Assembly: GCF_937616625.2 (NCBI RefSeq)
Contig: NC_065572.1
Coordinates: 70,616,653-70,680,652, forward strand
Origin: Mercurialis annua
Lineage: Eukaryota > Streptophyta > Magnoliopsida > Malpighiales > Euphorbiaceae
Length of the DNA stretch: 64,000 nt
Direction: 5' to 3'
The notes below the pieces were generated by a model. That model ran no database searches. It was not told the origin of the DNA and saw only the letters and a list, made by a program, of their open reading frames with translations. A program made the translations under genes and the position numbers. How positions within the stretch are numbered: position 1 is the first letter of the stretch; each line of letters starts with the position of its first letter. Below are positions 12,760-24,783 of the stretch, piece by piece.

Positions 12760-14493
12760 TAGTCAAATCCTGGCCAATTATTTCAACCGCGGTCAATTTT
12801 TAACCGAGCCAAAAACCGGCATTCACCGGTTGGTTTAACCTTTTTTAGCCGGTTGTGATAATTATAACCCGTTTCTGGACCAGTTAAAAGCGACACCATT
12901 CTGGCTATATATTTAATAAAGGCGGCTTTCGTCATTTAACGGCGTTTGAGATTGTTTCTGTGTTGAGATGACGGCCGTTTGCTTTTCGCCGTTGATTGGA
13001 AAGGTGTTCGTTTTTTATGGGGAAATTGGCTTTTGTCCTGCTATTGGTCGATGTGGAGTGGGTTAGGGAGGCAAAGAGGTTTCTGGGGTGCGCAGGATAC
13101 ATATTTCAGCGCATGTTAGTTATGGTTTATTTTACTTGGCCCATCTACGCTGCTGGCTTTCGTGCGCCTGGTATGGTAGGGTACCCTAACCCATGCAGGC
13201 AGCACAGTTCTGTTGTCTCCCCTATATTGAATCGGCACGTTATTTACCATAATACCATATTTTCTCTTGAGAATATCATAAATATTTTCTTCATTTTTTT
13301 TAAATCAAGAATATCATTAAAAAAATTCGTAATAAACTAATAACTAGCATTTTTTTCCCGTGTAATAACTAGCATTCGAAATTACATTTAATTAGAGTAA
13401 TAAACTACACAAGTTATAAACTCAAAATGAAGTTTTTTTTTAATAATTGGAGGAAAAGCGTTTGTGGGAAAAATTAAACCAACAACTTTAACAGTTTGTA
13501 ACAACTCTTATACCATTTAAGATACAGCTCGTTAGTAAGTTAAAATGAAATTATAATATAACTTATTTTTTCATGTTTTATCATTATAGTAATTCTATAC
13601 ATATATTTGATAAATAAATCCAATTTAACTAATTTAATATTTATTATCGTGTTATATTCCTAATAAATTATTTAGATTAAATCAAGATAAATTCTAGAAC
13701 TAATTGTAATTTAAAACTTATATTAAATTAAAGTAAATATAAATTATATTTGTGTAACAAATAAAATTAAAAATAAAACAATAGAGTGCTTGGATCAAAT
13801 TTTTTAAAGTGTATCAATTTTATTCTATAGACTTTAATCTATAAATGTAAAACTTTATGAATTTCAATATTAAAATAATAAAATTAAATATAAAATAAAC
13901 ATATTTATAAAATATTTATTAAAAAATAATTTATCAGCCATACAATTGTGAATTTAGCCTTTTCGATCTAAAACATAAATTTAGAATATGATTTTTTAAT
14001 ACAATTTTGTTTAATCTTTCATTTTAAATTTACTAATTTTATCATATACTATTTTTTTTACAATAAAAAAAGTCACACATTTAGCTAAAAAAATAACTTT
14101 TTGACAGGCAGAATACCGCGGCAAAATGCCGGAAGAAAGGCGAGAAAAGGGAGGGAAGATGGCAAAAATATGAAAAATAAATAAAGGTAAAAATGTAAAT
14201 AAGGAAAAAACGCAGGGCAAGTCACGTGTAGAACTGGAGGAAAGCAGCTGTGGAAGGGCAGGATAGTGGGGGCCCACCTGTATTGTCTATTAGCAGTTGT
14301 GTATGGTCTAAAGCAACAAATGCAGGAATCTTTGTCCCAATTTAACTTTTTATTTTTCAGAATTACCCAAATATTGTAAACAAAAAGTTAAATCTAAAAT
14401 ATTTGTATTACTATAATTAAATTTAATCAACTACTTTTATCACTGTTGTTTCAGCTTAACCAAACATAAACCAAACTCTGCTTAGCTTTCGCA
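12760..14493. other. Intergenic DNA upstream of ARF2
   Basis: The first ~450 bases (to about 13200) are GC-richer and probably contain the ARF2 promoter, including an open frame at 12996-13340 without recognisable domains. From 13250 onward it becomes strongly AT-rich with no detectable gene or complete element. Confidence 0.4.
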
Positions 14494-14502
14494 TTATTTT
14501 AA

Positions 14503-15006
14503 GGCCTAATGTCTTAAAAAACCCCGACCTTTTAGCCCCTTTTCAATCATACCCTGACGTTGCAAATTTGTCAATTTTACCCTATTTTGCATTTTTGTGT
14601 TTCAATTGTACCCTGAAAAATTAAATTAACGTCTTTTGCGTTTGGAAATTTGTTTAAAACATTCTCCATGTCTCGCATATATTAATTGTATATTTTTAAA
14701 ATTTATTTAAATTTAGTTAAATTAATTAAGAATTTAAATTAGTGTTAATTTGATTATGGTTTTTAGTTAGTTTTTAAAAATAAAGGACTTATTTGTACTT
14801 TTTTGAATAAAAAAGAATTTAATTTCATATTTAGACTTAATTAATTGAATGATTTCATCATTTAAGTAAAAAAATTAACAAAAATTAAAATATTGGGGTA
14901 CAATTGAAAACGGAAAATTTAAAAGTGGGTAAAATTGACAAATTTTCAACGTCGGGGTGGAATTGAAAAAAAGTTTAAAGGTGAGGGGTTTTTGAGTGAT
15001 TAGGCC
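14503..15006. mobile_element. 504-bp Mutator-like MITE, copy 1
   Basis: Termini GGCCTAAT...ATTAGGCC with long inverted arms, flanked by a perfect 9-bp duplication TTATTTTAA (14494-14502 and 15007-15015). The same sequence in opposite orientation occurs at 40824-41327 and 47188-47690. Non-coding. Confidence 0.93.
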
Positions 15007-15301
15007 TTATTTTAATACACGGAGCATCTCTCTTAAATTGTATTGGAGAGAAAAATACTTTTTAAATCTGCCTTTATTATAATCTTAAATTTTTGTTTTT
15101 GTGATATAGAAAAATCTATTATTTGGTATTTCTATATTTATTTTTATATGTAAAATTGATTCTCTTAAAACTAACATATTTTATTAATTTTGGAGAATGT
15201 ATGTTTAAGATATTTTAATACTCTTTTGAAATCATTCAAATATTTAGCCTTTGTTAAAAAAAAATCATTCATATATATTTCAATTGTTATTGAATGTTAA
15301 C

Positions 15302-15890
15302 TAGTTGTGTTAAAATGGGTCATGACACGATAACACGATTCGTCTAATCCGTAAATTTGGCGAATCCGGGTTGAGGTTTAGCGGGTTCGTGTTGAAAACA
15401 TGTCAACCTGTTTATGACACGAAATAAATGGGTCATGTCACAGGTTGACTCGTGAACCCATCTAACCCACCTAACCCGTTTATAAATTTTATTATTTATA
15501 ATAATATAAAAATAAAATAGTTGTAATTATAAAAAAATATAAAAGAAAATTACTAAATTACTTAATTATATTAAAATTTTACAATTGAATATTAATTGAT
15601 AAATTTGAGGTTAAAATTATGTTTATATGGTTACATTTTTTAAAAAAATGTTAAGTGGGTCGTGTTAGTTGTGTCGTGTTAGCTGTATAATTGTCTTAAT
15701 CGTGTTATCTGTTTATTTTAACGTGTTAATCGTGTTGTGTCGTGTCGTGTCACTCGTTTAAAATTAATGTCGTGTTAGGGTTGGGAATTTTGACACGATT
15801 AGTTAAATGGGTCGTGTTCGTGTTGACCCTAATCGTGTCAACAGATTGGGTCGACACGAACAGGACCCGCTAACCCATTTGATACCCCTA
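15302..15890. mobile_element. hAT-like MITE rich in GGGTCGTGTT motifs
   Basis: The ends resemble each other inversely (TAGTTGTGTTAAAATGGGTC at the left; the right end reads inward TAGGGGTATCAAATGGGTTA). Both arms carry many copies of GTCGTGTTA/TGACACGA-type motifs. An 8-bp duplication is not evident, so the copy is old or the borders are a few bases off. Non-coding. Confidence 0.6.
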
Positions 15891-16020
15891 AAGGGACCTA
15901 ATTACAGGTCTATCTAGTATAACTTTAACATAATAAACCAGTAAAAACGGTATAACTGTAACCTGTCTTAAATGCCACTTATACATATACAGCTTTCTTT
16001 GATATAGTGTAATTTAGAAT

Positions 16021-16747
16021 GAACGAAAGATAAATTCACCCTCTCAACTTAATACGAAATATCAACAAAGTTATTTTCGCAAAAAATTGGATCAAACTAA
16101 TTTGCAAGTTTATACTTTAACATCGAAAAAGCCTTTTCCCACTTTCACTCCTCGAGTTAGATACACTCTCCATATAAGAATGGGAAAATTTTGAAAAGAC
16201 TCTTAATTTTTTAGTTATATCTTAAATTGATTCTTGATAATTTTTAAAATTCAATTATATCTTTTTAATTTTAAAGTCTAATAATTATTTATTTTTTAAT
16301 AAAATTATGGAGATCTTCCCCTCTCCCCTTTCTTCTTCTTTCCTCCCACTGTCGCCACCCACCACCTCCTCCTCGGGTGAGGAGCAACAGATCTGTTCCT
16401 CAAGAGCATATGTTGCTCTTCGCCTAAGGAGTAGCAGCTCTTCGCTTGAGGAGCAACTCCTCCTCTGGCGGCAACAGTGATGCGGTAGGTGGCGGTGGTG
16501 AATTTTTTGTTTAATTAGGTTTAGTTTGTGTTATTTCGGGCTTAAATATGTTTAATTAATATTAATTTAGAATTACCAAGGATTAAAATTCGTAATTCGA
16601 GAATCTCACTATCCTTTTTGTGTGTTTTGTCAGAGGGGTGGGTTTGATACTAAAGGACATAGACGCGAGTCCGTTTGATCCAAAAATTTCAAAAATGATT
16701 TTTTTATATTTCGTGCCAAGCTGAGGGGTTAAATTGATCCTTTGTTC
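16021..16747. mobile_element. 727-bp MITE with GAAC tips and a GC-richer core
   Basis: The tips read GAACGAAAGATAAATTCACC (left) and, inward from the right, GAACAAAGGATCAATTTAAC. A perfect 10-bp duplication AATTTAGAAT lies at 16011-16020 and 16748-16757. The core at about 16310-16500 contains repeated GAGGAGCAAC-like words and is GC-richer than the arms. It shares its ends with the elements at 27866 and 29098 but has a different interior. Confidence 0.88.
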
Positions 16748-17729
16748 AATTTAGAATTGTCATATATTTTAACTTTCAAAAAACAGATACTTAGTTAATG
16801 AGCAAAAGGTTCAACTTGGTCCTTAAATATATGCATGATCCTTAAATAATTAAAACTCTGCTCTTTTGTTTTTCAATTAGAAACAAAGATCTGTGATTAA
16901 AGGCCAATATGGCCGCTAAACTTGTGCATGGAAATAAAATAATTCCGAAATAATTCTTTTGGCCACTTAGTGACAACAAATCAAATTTCTCTTAAATTTG
17001 TGCTTGGAGCTCAAATAACTTAAACGTAATTATTTTTGTCAATTAGAGGCAAAAAGAATATATAGTTTTACATCAATTTATAGTTGAAAGTATCATATAA
17101 GTATTTTTATGCGTGACAAATATTTCATTTCTGAATAAGAAATTAAGCTCGAGGGAGGAGGAGGAACTCATTCCTCTTAAAATTATACAAAATACTTTGA
17201 CATAATTAAAATTATAATAAAACAATGAAAAAGTATAGTAAAATCATAGAATAATTTGCAGTTACTTTGAGATTCATGCTTCTTAAATTAGCATAGTTAA
17301 AATTATAAGCAAACCACTAAATAAAACAAGGTGCACCTCAAATATAAGTAGTATTTTGTTGTGTATTTGCTTAAAAACATTGTTCTTATGTAATATTCAC
17401 TACATCAAACTATCTAATTACATATAGATAGTAACTGGAAAAAAAATAAAAAAAATCGGTGATTCTTTTATAAAATTAAAAGCATTATTTTTTAGAACAG
17501 AAATCATTTTTTTTGACATATTTATAGAAAAAAAATAAAAAAAAATTGCATGTGATAGAAGAGAGGAGGAAATAGAACTTATGAACTACAATTAGAGACT
17601 TCTGTCTCTAATTAATAAAATAAGTTTAAATTATTTGAGCCTTGTGAACAAATTTAGAAGCAATTTGACCAAAAAAAATGTCTCTAATTGACAAAAGGAG
17701 CTAAACCTTATATATTTGAGTTTTGTAAA

Positions 17730-18101
17730 GACTTATCCCCTTAAAATCCCCCCACCTTTTACCCCCAATTCGTTTGCACCCTCACGTTGTAAAACCACCA
17801 AATATACCCAAATTACGACCTTTCACTTTCAATTGTACCCTCAAACATTAAATTGACCTCTTTTTACTTGAAAAATGTTCAAATTAATACTTTAAATTTT
17901 AGCATATATTTTAAAATAGGACTTAATATTTTATTTAAAACAAAAATAAACCTATTTTTTCAAGTGAAAAGAGATCAATTTAATGCTTGAGGGTGCAATT
18001 GAAAGTGAAAGGTCGTAATTTGGGTATATTTGGTGGTTTTTCAACGTGAGGGTAGAAACGAATTGGGGGTAAAAGGTGAGGGATTTTTAAGGGGATAAGC
18101 C
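17730..18101. mobile_element. 372-bp Mutator-like MITE
   Basis: Near-palindromic element with outer ends GACTTATCCCC/GGGGATAAGCC and a perfect 9-bp duplication TTTTGTAAA (17721-17729 and 18102-18110). The long arms include (A)CCCCCAATTCGTTT and its inverse. Non-coding. Confidence 0.92.
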
Positions 18102-18131
18102 TTTTGTAAATAATGCGTGTTGATCCTTAAT

Positions 18132-18331
18132 CAATGTGTGTATGTGTGAACCAACGGGTTAGTCCAAATGGTAAGCGGTTCAGTATCACTTAAGCAAGGT
18201 TTCGGTTCTAGTTTTGTGAATGTAGAAAATCCTTGTTGGCAGACTCACCCACCATGCCAGGTGCGCGACGCGCGGGCAAAGCTCTGGAAACCTGATGGGG
18301 AAAAAAGTGTATGTGAGAGTTGAGGGATTGC
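18132..18331 (+). mobile_element. tRNA-related SINE
   Basis: A 200-bp insert between two perfect 13-bp copies of GTTGATCCTTAAT (18119-18131 and 18332-18344). The left part resembles a tRNA-derived promoter: a box A-like GGTTAGTCCAAATGGTAAG, then a box B-like GGTTTCGGTTC about 35 bases on. The GC-rich body contains CCAGGTGCGCGACGCGCGGG, reminiscent of Au-type plant SINEs. No clear poly-A/T tail remains. Duplication and promoter boxes are seen; family naming is inference. Confidence 0.6.
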
Positions 18332-18344
18332 GTTGATCCTTAAT

Positions 18345-21046
18345 TAAAAATTTCATAATTATTTGAGATTTATAAATAGATTTGAAAACCACGTTGGCAA
18401 TTGGTCGCTATTTTTTCCCAATCTTTTAAAGTTTGGTATAGTTAATTACTTGAATGTAATTAATGTTAAAGTCCATTAAAAAAAATTAGAAATAAAGAAA
18501 TAAAATGAGTAGGAAAAATGATTGATAACCAAAACAAAAATAATTTTTTTAAAAATATTATATCGAAAAATTAAAATAACCGATGAAGACGGAAAGTTAG
18601 AGAGGGGCCATTTAACCTACCCTTAGTTTCCTCCTCAATGAAGTGATCTTTGAGCTATTGGAGGTAAAACCAGAAAATATGAAGTGAATCTTAATACGAT
18701 GGTACATCAGCATAACAATGCTAAAAATAATAATTTAAGAAAGGTGAAGGCTATAATTTAGGTTTTATTGGTTATCTTTTTATACACAAATGCAAATATT
18801 TTCTATAAATATGAGAGCATAGTCATTTTCACAGTTTGTTGACGAGTTCCTTTTGTTATCATTTGCTCATTAATTACAATTGTTGATCATCACAATACAA
18901 TGTTAAAATCAATACTATAAATAACAATAATTCCATTTTCAGTAATTTTACAACAATTACTCGTTCTACTCAACAAGGTAAAACAATTATTGAACTGTAC
19001 CAAATAGTAAATAAAATTTATTATATCTGTCTAGTAGTAATTTATAATTTCAAAAAATATATAGTTTTTGTTTTTCAAGTAGTTTATTCTTTTATATTCG
19101 TTGTAAAAATGATTAACTTTTATTTAAATAAATGGATATGGCAATATAAAAATCCAATTCGAGATCTTTGTAATTTTTAATAAGAGTACATAATAATAGA
19201 ACCAACCCGACAAATTTGATTGGATGTGATTTGATATTATAAAAAAATTATTTTTTAATACATTTGATTTTAGGTTCTCATTCATAATCGCTTAGAGTCC
19301 TTTTGTAACAATAGATATTCCTGACATACCGATCACGCGTCATATCATAGCCTTTCATGCACATAAAAAAAGTTAGATATTAGTGCAACTCAAACTGAAC
19401 TAACAAATCAACCAAATTGGCTAAATATAATTTTAACTTGGTTCGGCTTGGTTTGAACAAAATACACACTTCTAATTTTCAAATCTTGAGAATAGCAATA
19501 TGAAATAAATAGTAATTTTTCATTGATCTGAGTTTTAAAAAGATAGTATTTTGAGGTTTTCAACAATTTTGCCATGAGACAATTTGCCAATTAGAGATTA
19601 GGTTTGATCAAACTAAAATTATTACATGAAATAAGGAAATTGTAATTTTAGCAATGTTAACTTAAAAATAAGAATTATAAATGACAGTACTCTAATTGTC
19701 ATCCTGAAATTAGGGGACACAGAAAGCATGTGATATGGCTAGAAAGATTTGAACACTGTCATGCAAATGGTAAGGCCACCAGTCCTATAATAGATGATCA
19801 TTTTGAGGAAAATGCACAATTTTTTAATATTTCCCACTTATTTCTCTACTAATTCAATAGTCCTTTGAGTTAGAAGGAAAGCTATTTAAAGGCAAACACT
19901 CAAAAGTGGCATTGTACATATTTGGCAATCAGTGTACCACACTTGGCCCAATTAGTCCTTACTATATAAACTTTGGGTTTATATTAAATAATGTATTTCA
20001 GTGAAAATATTTATTAATATATGCATAAGTAGGTATTAATATGAAACAGACATTAAATATTTATAATGTAACAAAATTATTCAGTAAGAAATTATTTCAG
20101 CCCTTTAGTTTAAACTGAAAGATTAAAAACAACAAGTTAATAATTTTGAATCAATTACTATTTTTGACTCCCAAATCAAGGAATTAAGAAATATTTTTAA
20201 CTAATGATTTAAACTCTTTTGAGAAGAGTTTTTTTCATTTAAAGATGGAAATGAACTTTAATTGCAAAAGTATTTATCAACACACACAATAAAGGTCCCA
20301 AAAGGAAACTATAATTTTATTCCAACTATTATTTCTGTTGGAAAGATACATTTGGCTACCCATGTAATAGTGTGCTTCACTAACAAATGATCAATGCACC
20401 CCTCGGCTTAATCCAATAGTCACTTTTAATATCTTTTGATAATTAAATTCATAATTCTGTAATGAACTTAGTTTACTAACTCATGATTGTTTAAGACTAT
20501 GAATTTGTATTGATTGTTGTTTAGGCTGGTAAAACAATTAATAGAACATCCATTTTTTTAAAATAGTTATTACGTAAGCTAGTGATTATATATTTGATTT
20601 GAACCCACGAAACGCTTAAGCGTTTATATCTTTAGATATATAGCTCATTGGTTTAATGACCTGACTTAGAATGGAATATTTGAACAAGCATCTAGTTATA
20701 TAAATTTTAAAAATAATCAAGAGAAAAAATAATTAGAAAGCGTCACTGTAATTTCTTTTTCTTCTGAATTATCTGATGTAATTTGCAATAGTAGCTCGGC
20801 ACCTATATGTAGAATCCAATAAATTCCAAATCAGCATATAAATGAAAGAAAAACTATAAAAAATGTTTTTAAATTTTTGCAACTTTTCTATTGGTAGTTA
20901 GTAAAGTCATGCTCATACTAGGTCCAACTGTTCTCTGTAGTAAACATGGTGTGCTGTATATTTTTTCCCATCCCCTATTGAGAAATAAATAAATTTTATA
21001 TTTGTAAAGGTCAAAACTGTAGATTTTTCATCACTCGTTTCTTTTT
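18345..21046. other. AT-rich intergenic DNA
   Basis: No coding region, complete transposon or tandem array was recognised. A possible tRNA-like SINE scrap lies at about 20590-20660 on the minus strand (GGGTTCAAATC box B-like word), too degenerate to call. Confidence 0.4.
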
Positions 21047-21411
21047 GGCTAAACTCATTTTAAGGTCCTTAAACTTTTATTTTTTAGTTTATCAAGTTTT
21101 TCAACTTTTATTTGACTTTCTCAAATCCTTAAATTTTTATTTTTTGGTTCATCAGGTCTCTCGACTTCTATTTGACTTTCTCAGATGCTTAAACTTTTAT
21201 TTTTTGGTTCATTAGTTCCTTAAATGAAGATTCTTTTAAGGACCCAATGAACCAAAAAATAAACAATTAGGGACTTGAGAAAGGCAAATAAAAGTTGAAA
21301 GATCCGATGAACCAAAAAATAAAAATTTAAGGACTCGAATAAGTCAAATAGAAGTTGAGAATCTAATTAACCAAAAATGTATAGTTCAGGGACCTCAAAA
21401 TAGGTTTAGCC
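21047..21411. mobile_element. Palindromic MITE with internal ~57-bp repeats
   Basis: The ends are GGCTAAACTCATTTTAAGGT and its inverse; each arm contains about three diverged copies of a ~57-bp unit carrying CTTAAACTTTTATTTTTTGG and TTTGACTTTCTCA. The flanking 9 bases are T-rich and only partly match, so the duplication is not proved. Non-coding. Confidence 0.7.
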
Positions 21412-22271
21412 TTTTTTTTATTTTTTAAAGATCTTGTTTTTATGTATTTAAAATGTGAAGAACAATAAAACAGTCGAAAAAAGGTTTAGAACAATTTAAT
21501 AGATATGTTTGACAAAACTACAAACCGTCTCATGCAATCTGTTTAGAGTTCTATTCTCATTATCATAAGATTCACGATTCATAATTCAGGTTGTGTGATT
21601 CTATTTGACTCACTACAAATCAATACGAATTTAAAAAAAAATTGTTGAATCTCGAATCTCTAGTGAAACAATGAATCACATGTTCACCATGTAACACGCA
21701 AAAAAATATAATAAGAAAAAACGGTTACTTGTGCTTCTTCATATTTCATCATTTTGAATAAAATAATATCTATAAATAAAAAATAAATAGATGAGTAATA
21801 TTTTGAAGCATATATGAAATTTTATATGTAATTTATGTGAGTATATATTTAATAAATAACATTACATATATAATCCGAAATTTACGTTTCATGTCAATTT
21901 CAATTCACTAATTAAACATTTTGATTCTCGATTTGCATTCCAATTTAACAAGTATGGTTTGGAGTTTTATTATGTGATAATTTGTTTTGCAAATGTTCGA
22001 TAATGAATTGATGCAAACAATTTAATACTTGATCGACAGTCTAATAGTGGCACGTGATTAAACTTTAAGCAATCCAAATTTTGTGACAAAAAGGTCAGCA
22101 TGGAAGTAGGTAAACTTGTTTAAGATTAAAATTAGGTATTATTGGTCCAATTTCAAAGTTAGTGCTTTTTGTATGATAATATTTAAATACTTTATAAATC
22201 AACGATATGCAAAAAAGAAACGAACAATTAATCCACTTAAAAAATAAAACACCAAAACATAAATTTAAGAA

Positions 22272-22656
22272 GGCCTAATGGTAAAAGAAAATTAAACTTT
22301 TACGGCTTATTACAACTATACCCAAACTTTTTAATTTTTGCAATAATATCCAAATTGCATTTTTTTGTTGCAATAATATTCAAATTGCATTTTTTGTAGC
22401 AATAATAGTCAAATTGATGGCTAAACTTGTTGTTTTCAATTAAAATATTAGCCTATTATTATATTTTGATGTATGATAATATAGTAAAAATCCCAAAAAA
22501 TGGCAAAAAACTCAAAAAAAAATCATATAAAAAGTGCAATTTGGATATTAATGCAATAAAATAATACAATTTGGATATTATTGCAAAAATTAAAAAGTTT
22601 GGATATAATTATAACAAGTCGTAAATGTTTGAGTTTTTTTTTTTTGCCATTAAGCC
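22272..22656. mobile_element. 385-bp Mutator-like MITE
   Basis: Termini GGCCTAATGGTAAAAG and, inward from the right, GGCTTAATGGCAAAA, with a perfect 9-bp duplication ATTTAAGAA (22263-22271 and 22657-22665). The arms carry repeats of TTGCAATAATATCCAAATTG. Non-coding. Confidence 0.92.
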
Positions 22657-22979
22657 ATTTAAGAAATATATTTGAGCAGCACAAATAATTCAATAAATCT
22701 AATCATGAGAATTTCCAACAACCATTTACAGTTTTGTATTTTTTATTTTCACTATTCCATCATACTTCAATAATATGTTAACCTCGATTCATCAAGAATT
22801 TTAGATATAAAGTTCAAACAAAGTTTAGTTTTTGATGTAATTAAATATTGATATAATGAAATATAAAATGGTAAATTTATGATTGGATATCAAAAAAAAT
22901 TCACTTATAAAATAATGGAAAATTTAGATATTTAATTCAAAAATAAAAATATTTACACTTTTTATCTCAACATGGAAAA

Positions 22980-23480
22980 GTTACAAAATATTAAAATATT
23001 TATGATTTTACTTCGTTATCGTCTGATTATCATAAATCCTTATGTAATTTTTTTTTTTGTAGGTTATCATACAATTATCAGAAACTAAGCATACTTCATT
23101 ATCATCTAGTTACCATACTGCGGTGTTATGATAACGATATTATATTGTGGTGACACTGACATAATAATCAGAAACTGTTTTATCATAATATTATCATAAT
23201 ATTACCATATAGGTACAATAAATATTATCATCTCGGTATCATACAATAATGTTATGATAACGACATAATAATATTATGACAACGATATAATAATCAAACA
23301 TTATTTTATGTACAATTTTTTTTCCTGCAATATTATCATACGCTATTTTTTTATAAAAAGATATATTTTCTGCAGTGTTATGATAATAATATGATAATGC
23401 AGTGATACTCATATGATAATCAGATGTTTTTTTTGCAGAAAAATCGTTTTCTCATCATAGCATCGTTTTTTATGCAGATT
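22980..23480. repeat. Degenerate repeat field of TTATGATAACGATA-type words
   Basis: Within about 500 bases the words TTATCAT, ATGATAACGA and ATAATAATC recur many times in both orientations with irregular spacing. No clean unit length or terminal repeats could be fixed. It is followed by a purine-rich stretch (about 23590-23770). Nature unknown. Confidence 0.5.
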
Positions 23481-24226
23481 TTTAGATTTAAAGTTGAAAA
23501 ATCTGAAGAATAATTTATTTAGATCCGAAAGTTAAAAGAAATCGTATTTATCATCACGAATTTAAAAAAATCGCTAAAATCAAATATGAAAAAATGACAG
23601 AGCGACGGCAAAATAATGGTGGAGCGACGGCAGAGCGAAGGAACAACGAAGAAGAAAGGAATAAAATTGGAGAAGAAAAGAAGAAATAAAAAAACAGCGA
23701 AAAAAGCACAGAGAAAAAAAAAGAAAGTGAAGAAGAAAAAAGAGCGAGAGATAGAGAAAGAAAAAAATGATAAGTGATATAATAAAATACGATTAGAATA
23801 AAATAAAAATAAAAAGTATATGTAATTATAATATAAATATATCTTAGTAAAAGAAAAATATATTAAATAGATGAGGTATTTTTTTATTTTTTCTCTTATT
23901 AAGATAGAAAATTATAGTATTATTAAGAGAGAGTATTTCTCCAATTTTTTTTTAAAAAAATAATTTCAAATGGAGGTTTGGTTAAAAAGAAAAAAAATAG
24001 AGGAAGACTATTCATAACTTATTCTTTTACTGGGATTGAATTTAATTATTTTAGTGCTTTTATTCAATTTTATTTTATCATTGACTTTTTTTTATTCTAG
24101 ATCGAACATCTCATGCTATTAATTTGTTTGGCATTAGTAGTAGATATGCATTAATTAATTAATTGTAAAATTAAATATAAATTTATAATTCATTTGTTTG
24201 GTTGTAAATTGCATCTTTAATTAATA

Positions 24227-24783
24227 CTAGTTTCGCATTACGTGCTATGCACGTGGCTCGTAACGTAACTTCTCAATGAACATATTAATAAATTTATTAT
24301 AATTATATTAAATTTTTATTTATAATTAATATTAAATTAGTTGATAATTTTTGTAAAAGTGAATATAATATATTCGGTTATTAATTTTTTTTCCATATTG
24401 AATTTATTCTGCTTTTGGTTTTATAATAACTATAATTAAATAATTAACTTAATTTTATTAATAATATCTTTAAAAATAGAAATTTAAATAATAATATATT
24501 GACCAAATACAGTATTTTAATTTTATAGCTCAATCAAATTAAAAGATAGGTATTCATACTACTTTGGAGACAATTTAGCTATTTTTTACATACTAAAAAT
24601 TAAAATGGAGATAATTTAGCTACCTATTCTAATTAGGGTTTTAATTGCAACAGTGATTAATTAAATGACTAATTATAAGTTAATGACTATAAAACCTTTT
24701 ATTAGTAGTAAACTGAAAAGGATTATTCAGTAAATTTACCTGTCTCCCCCCCCTCATCCGTGCTTTTATATATATAGTATAGA
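24227..24783 (-). mobile_element. Small non-autonomous Helitron
   Basis: Read on the minus strand the element starts TCTATACTATATATATAAAA and ends in CTAG. Just inside the 3' end is a hairpin-forming ACGTGCATAGCACGT followed by a short spacer (AATGCGAAA). It lies between A and T without a target duplication. These are the standard Helitron marks (5' TC, 3' hairpin plus CTRR, insertion at AT). 557 bp, no coding capacity. Confidence 0.8.

Noticed and set aside
20590..20660. tRNA-like stretch on the minus strand
   Set aside because: A box B-like GGGTTCAAATC is present but no cloverleaf could be drawn; at most an old SINE fragment.
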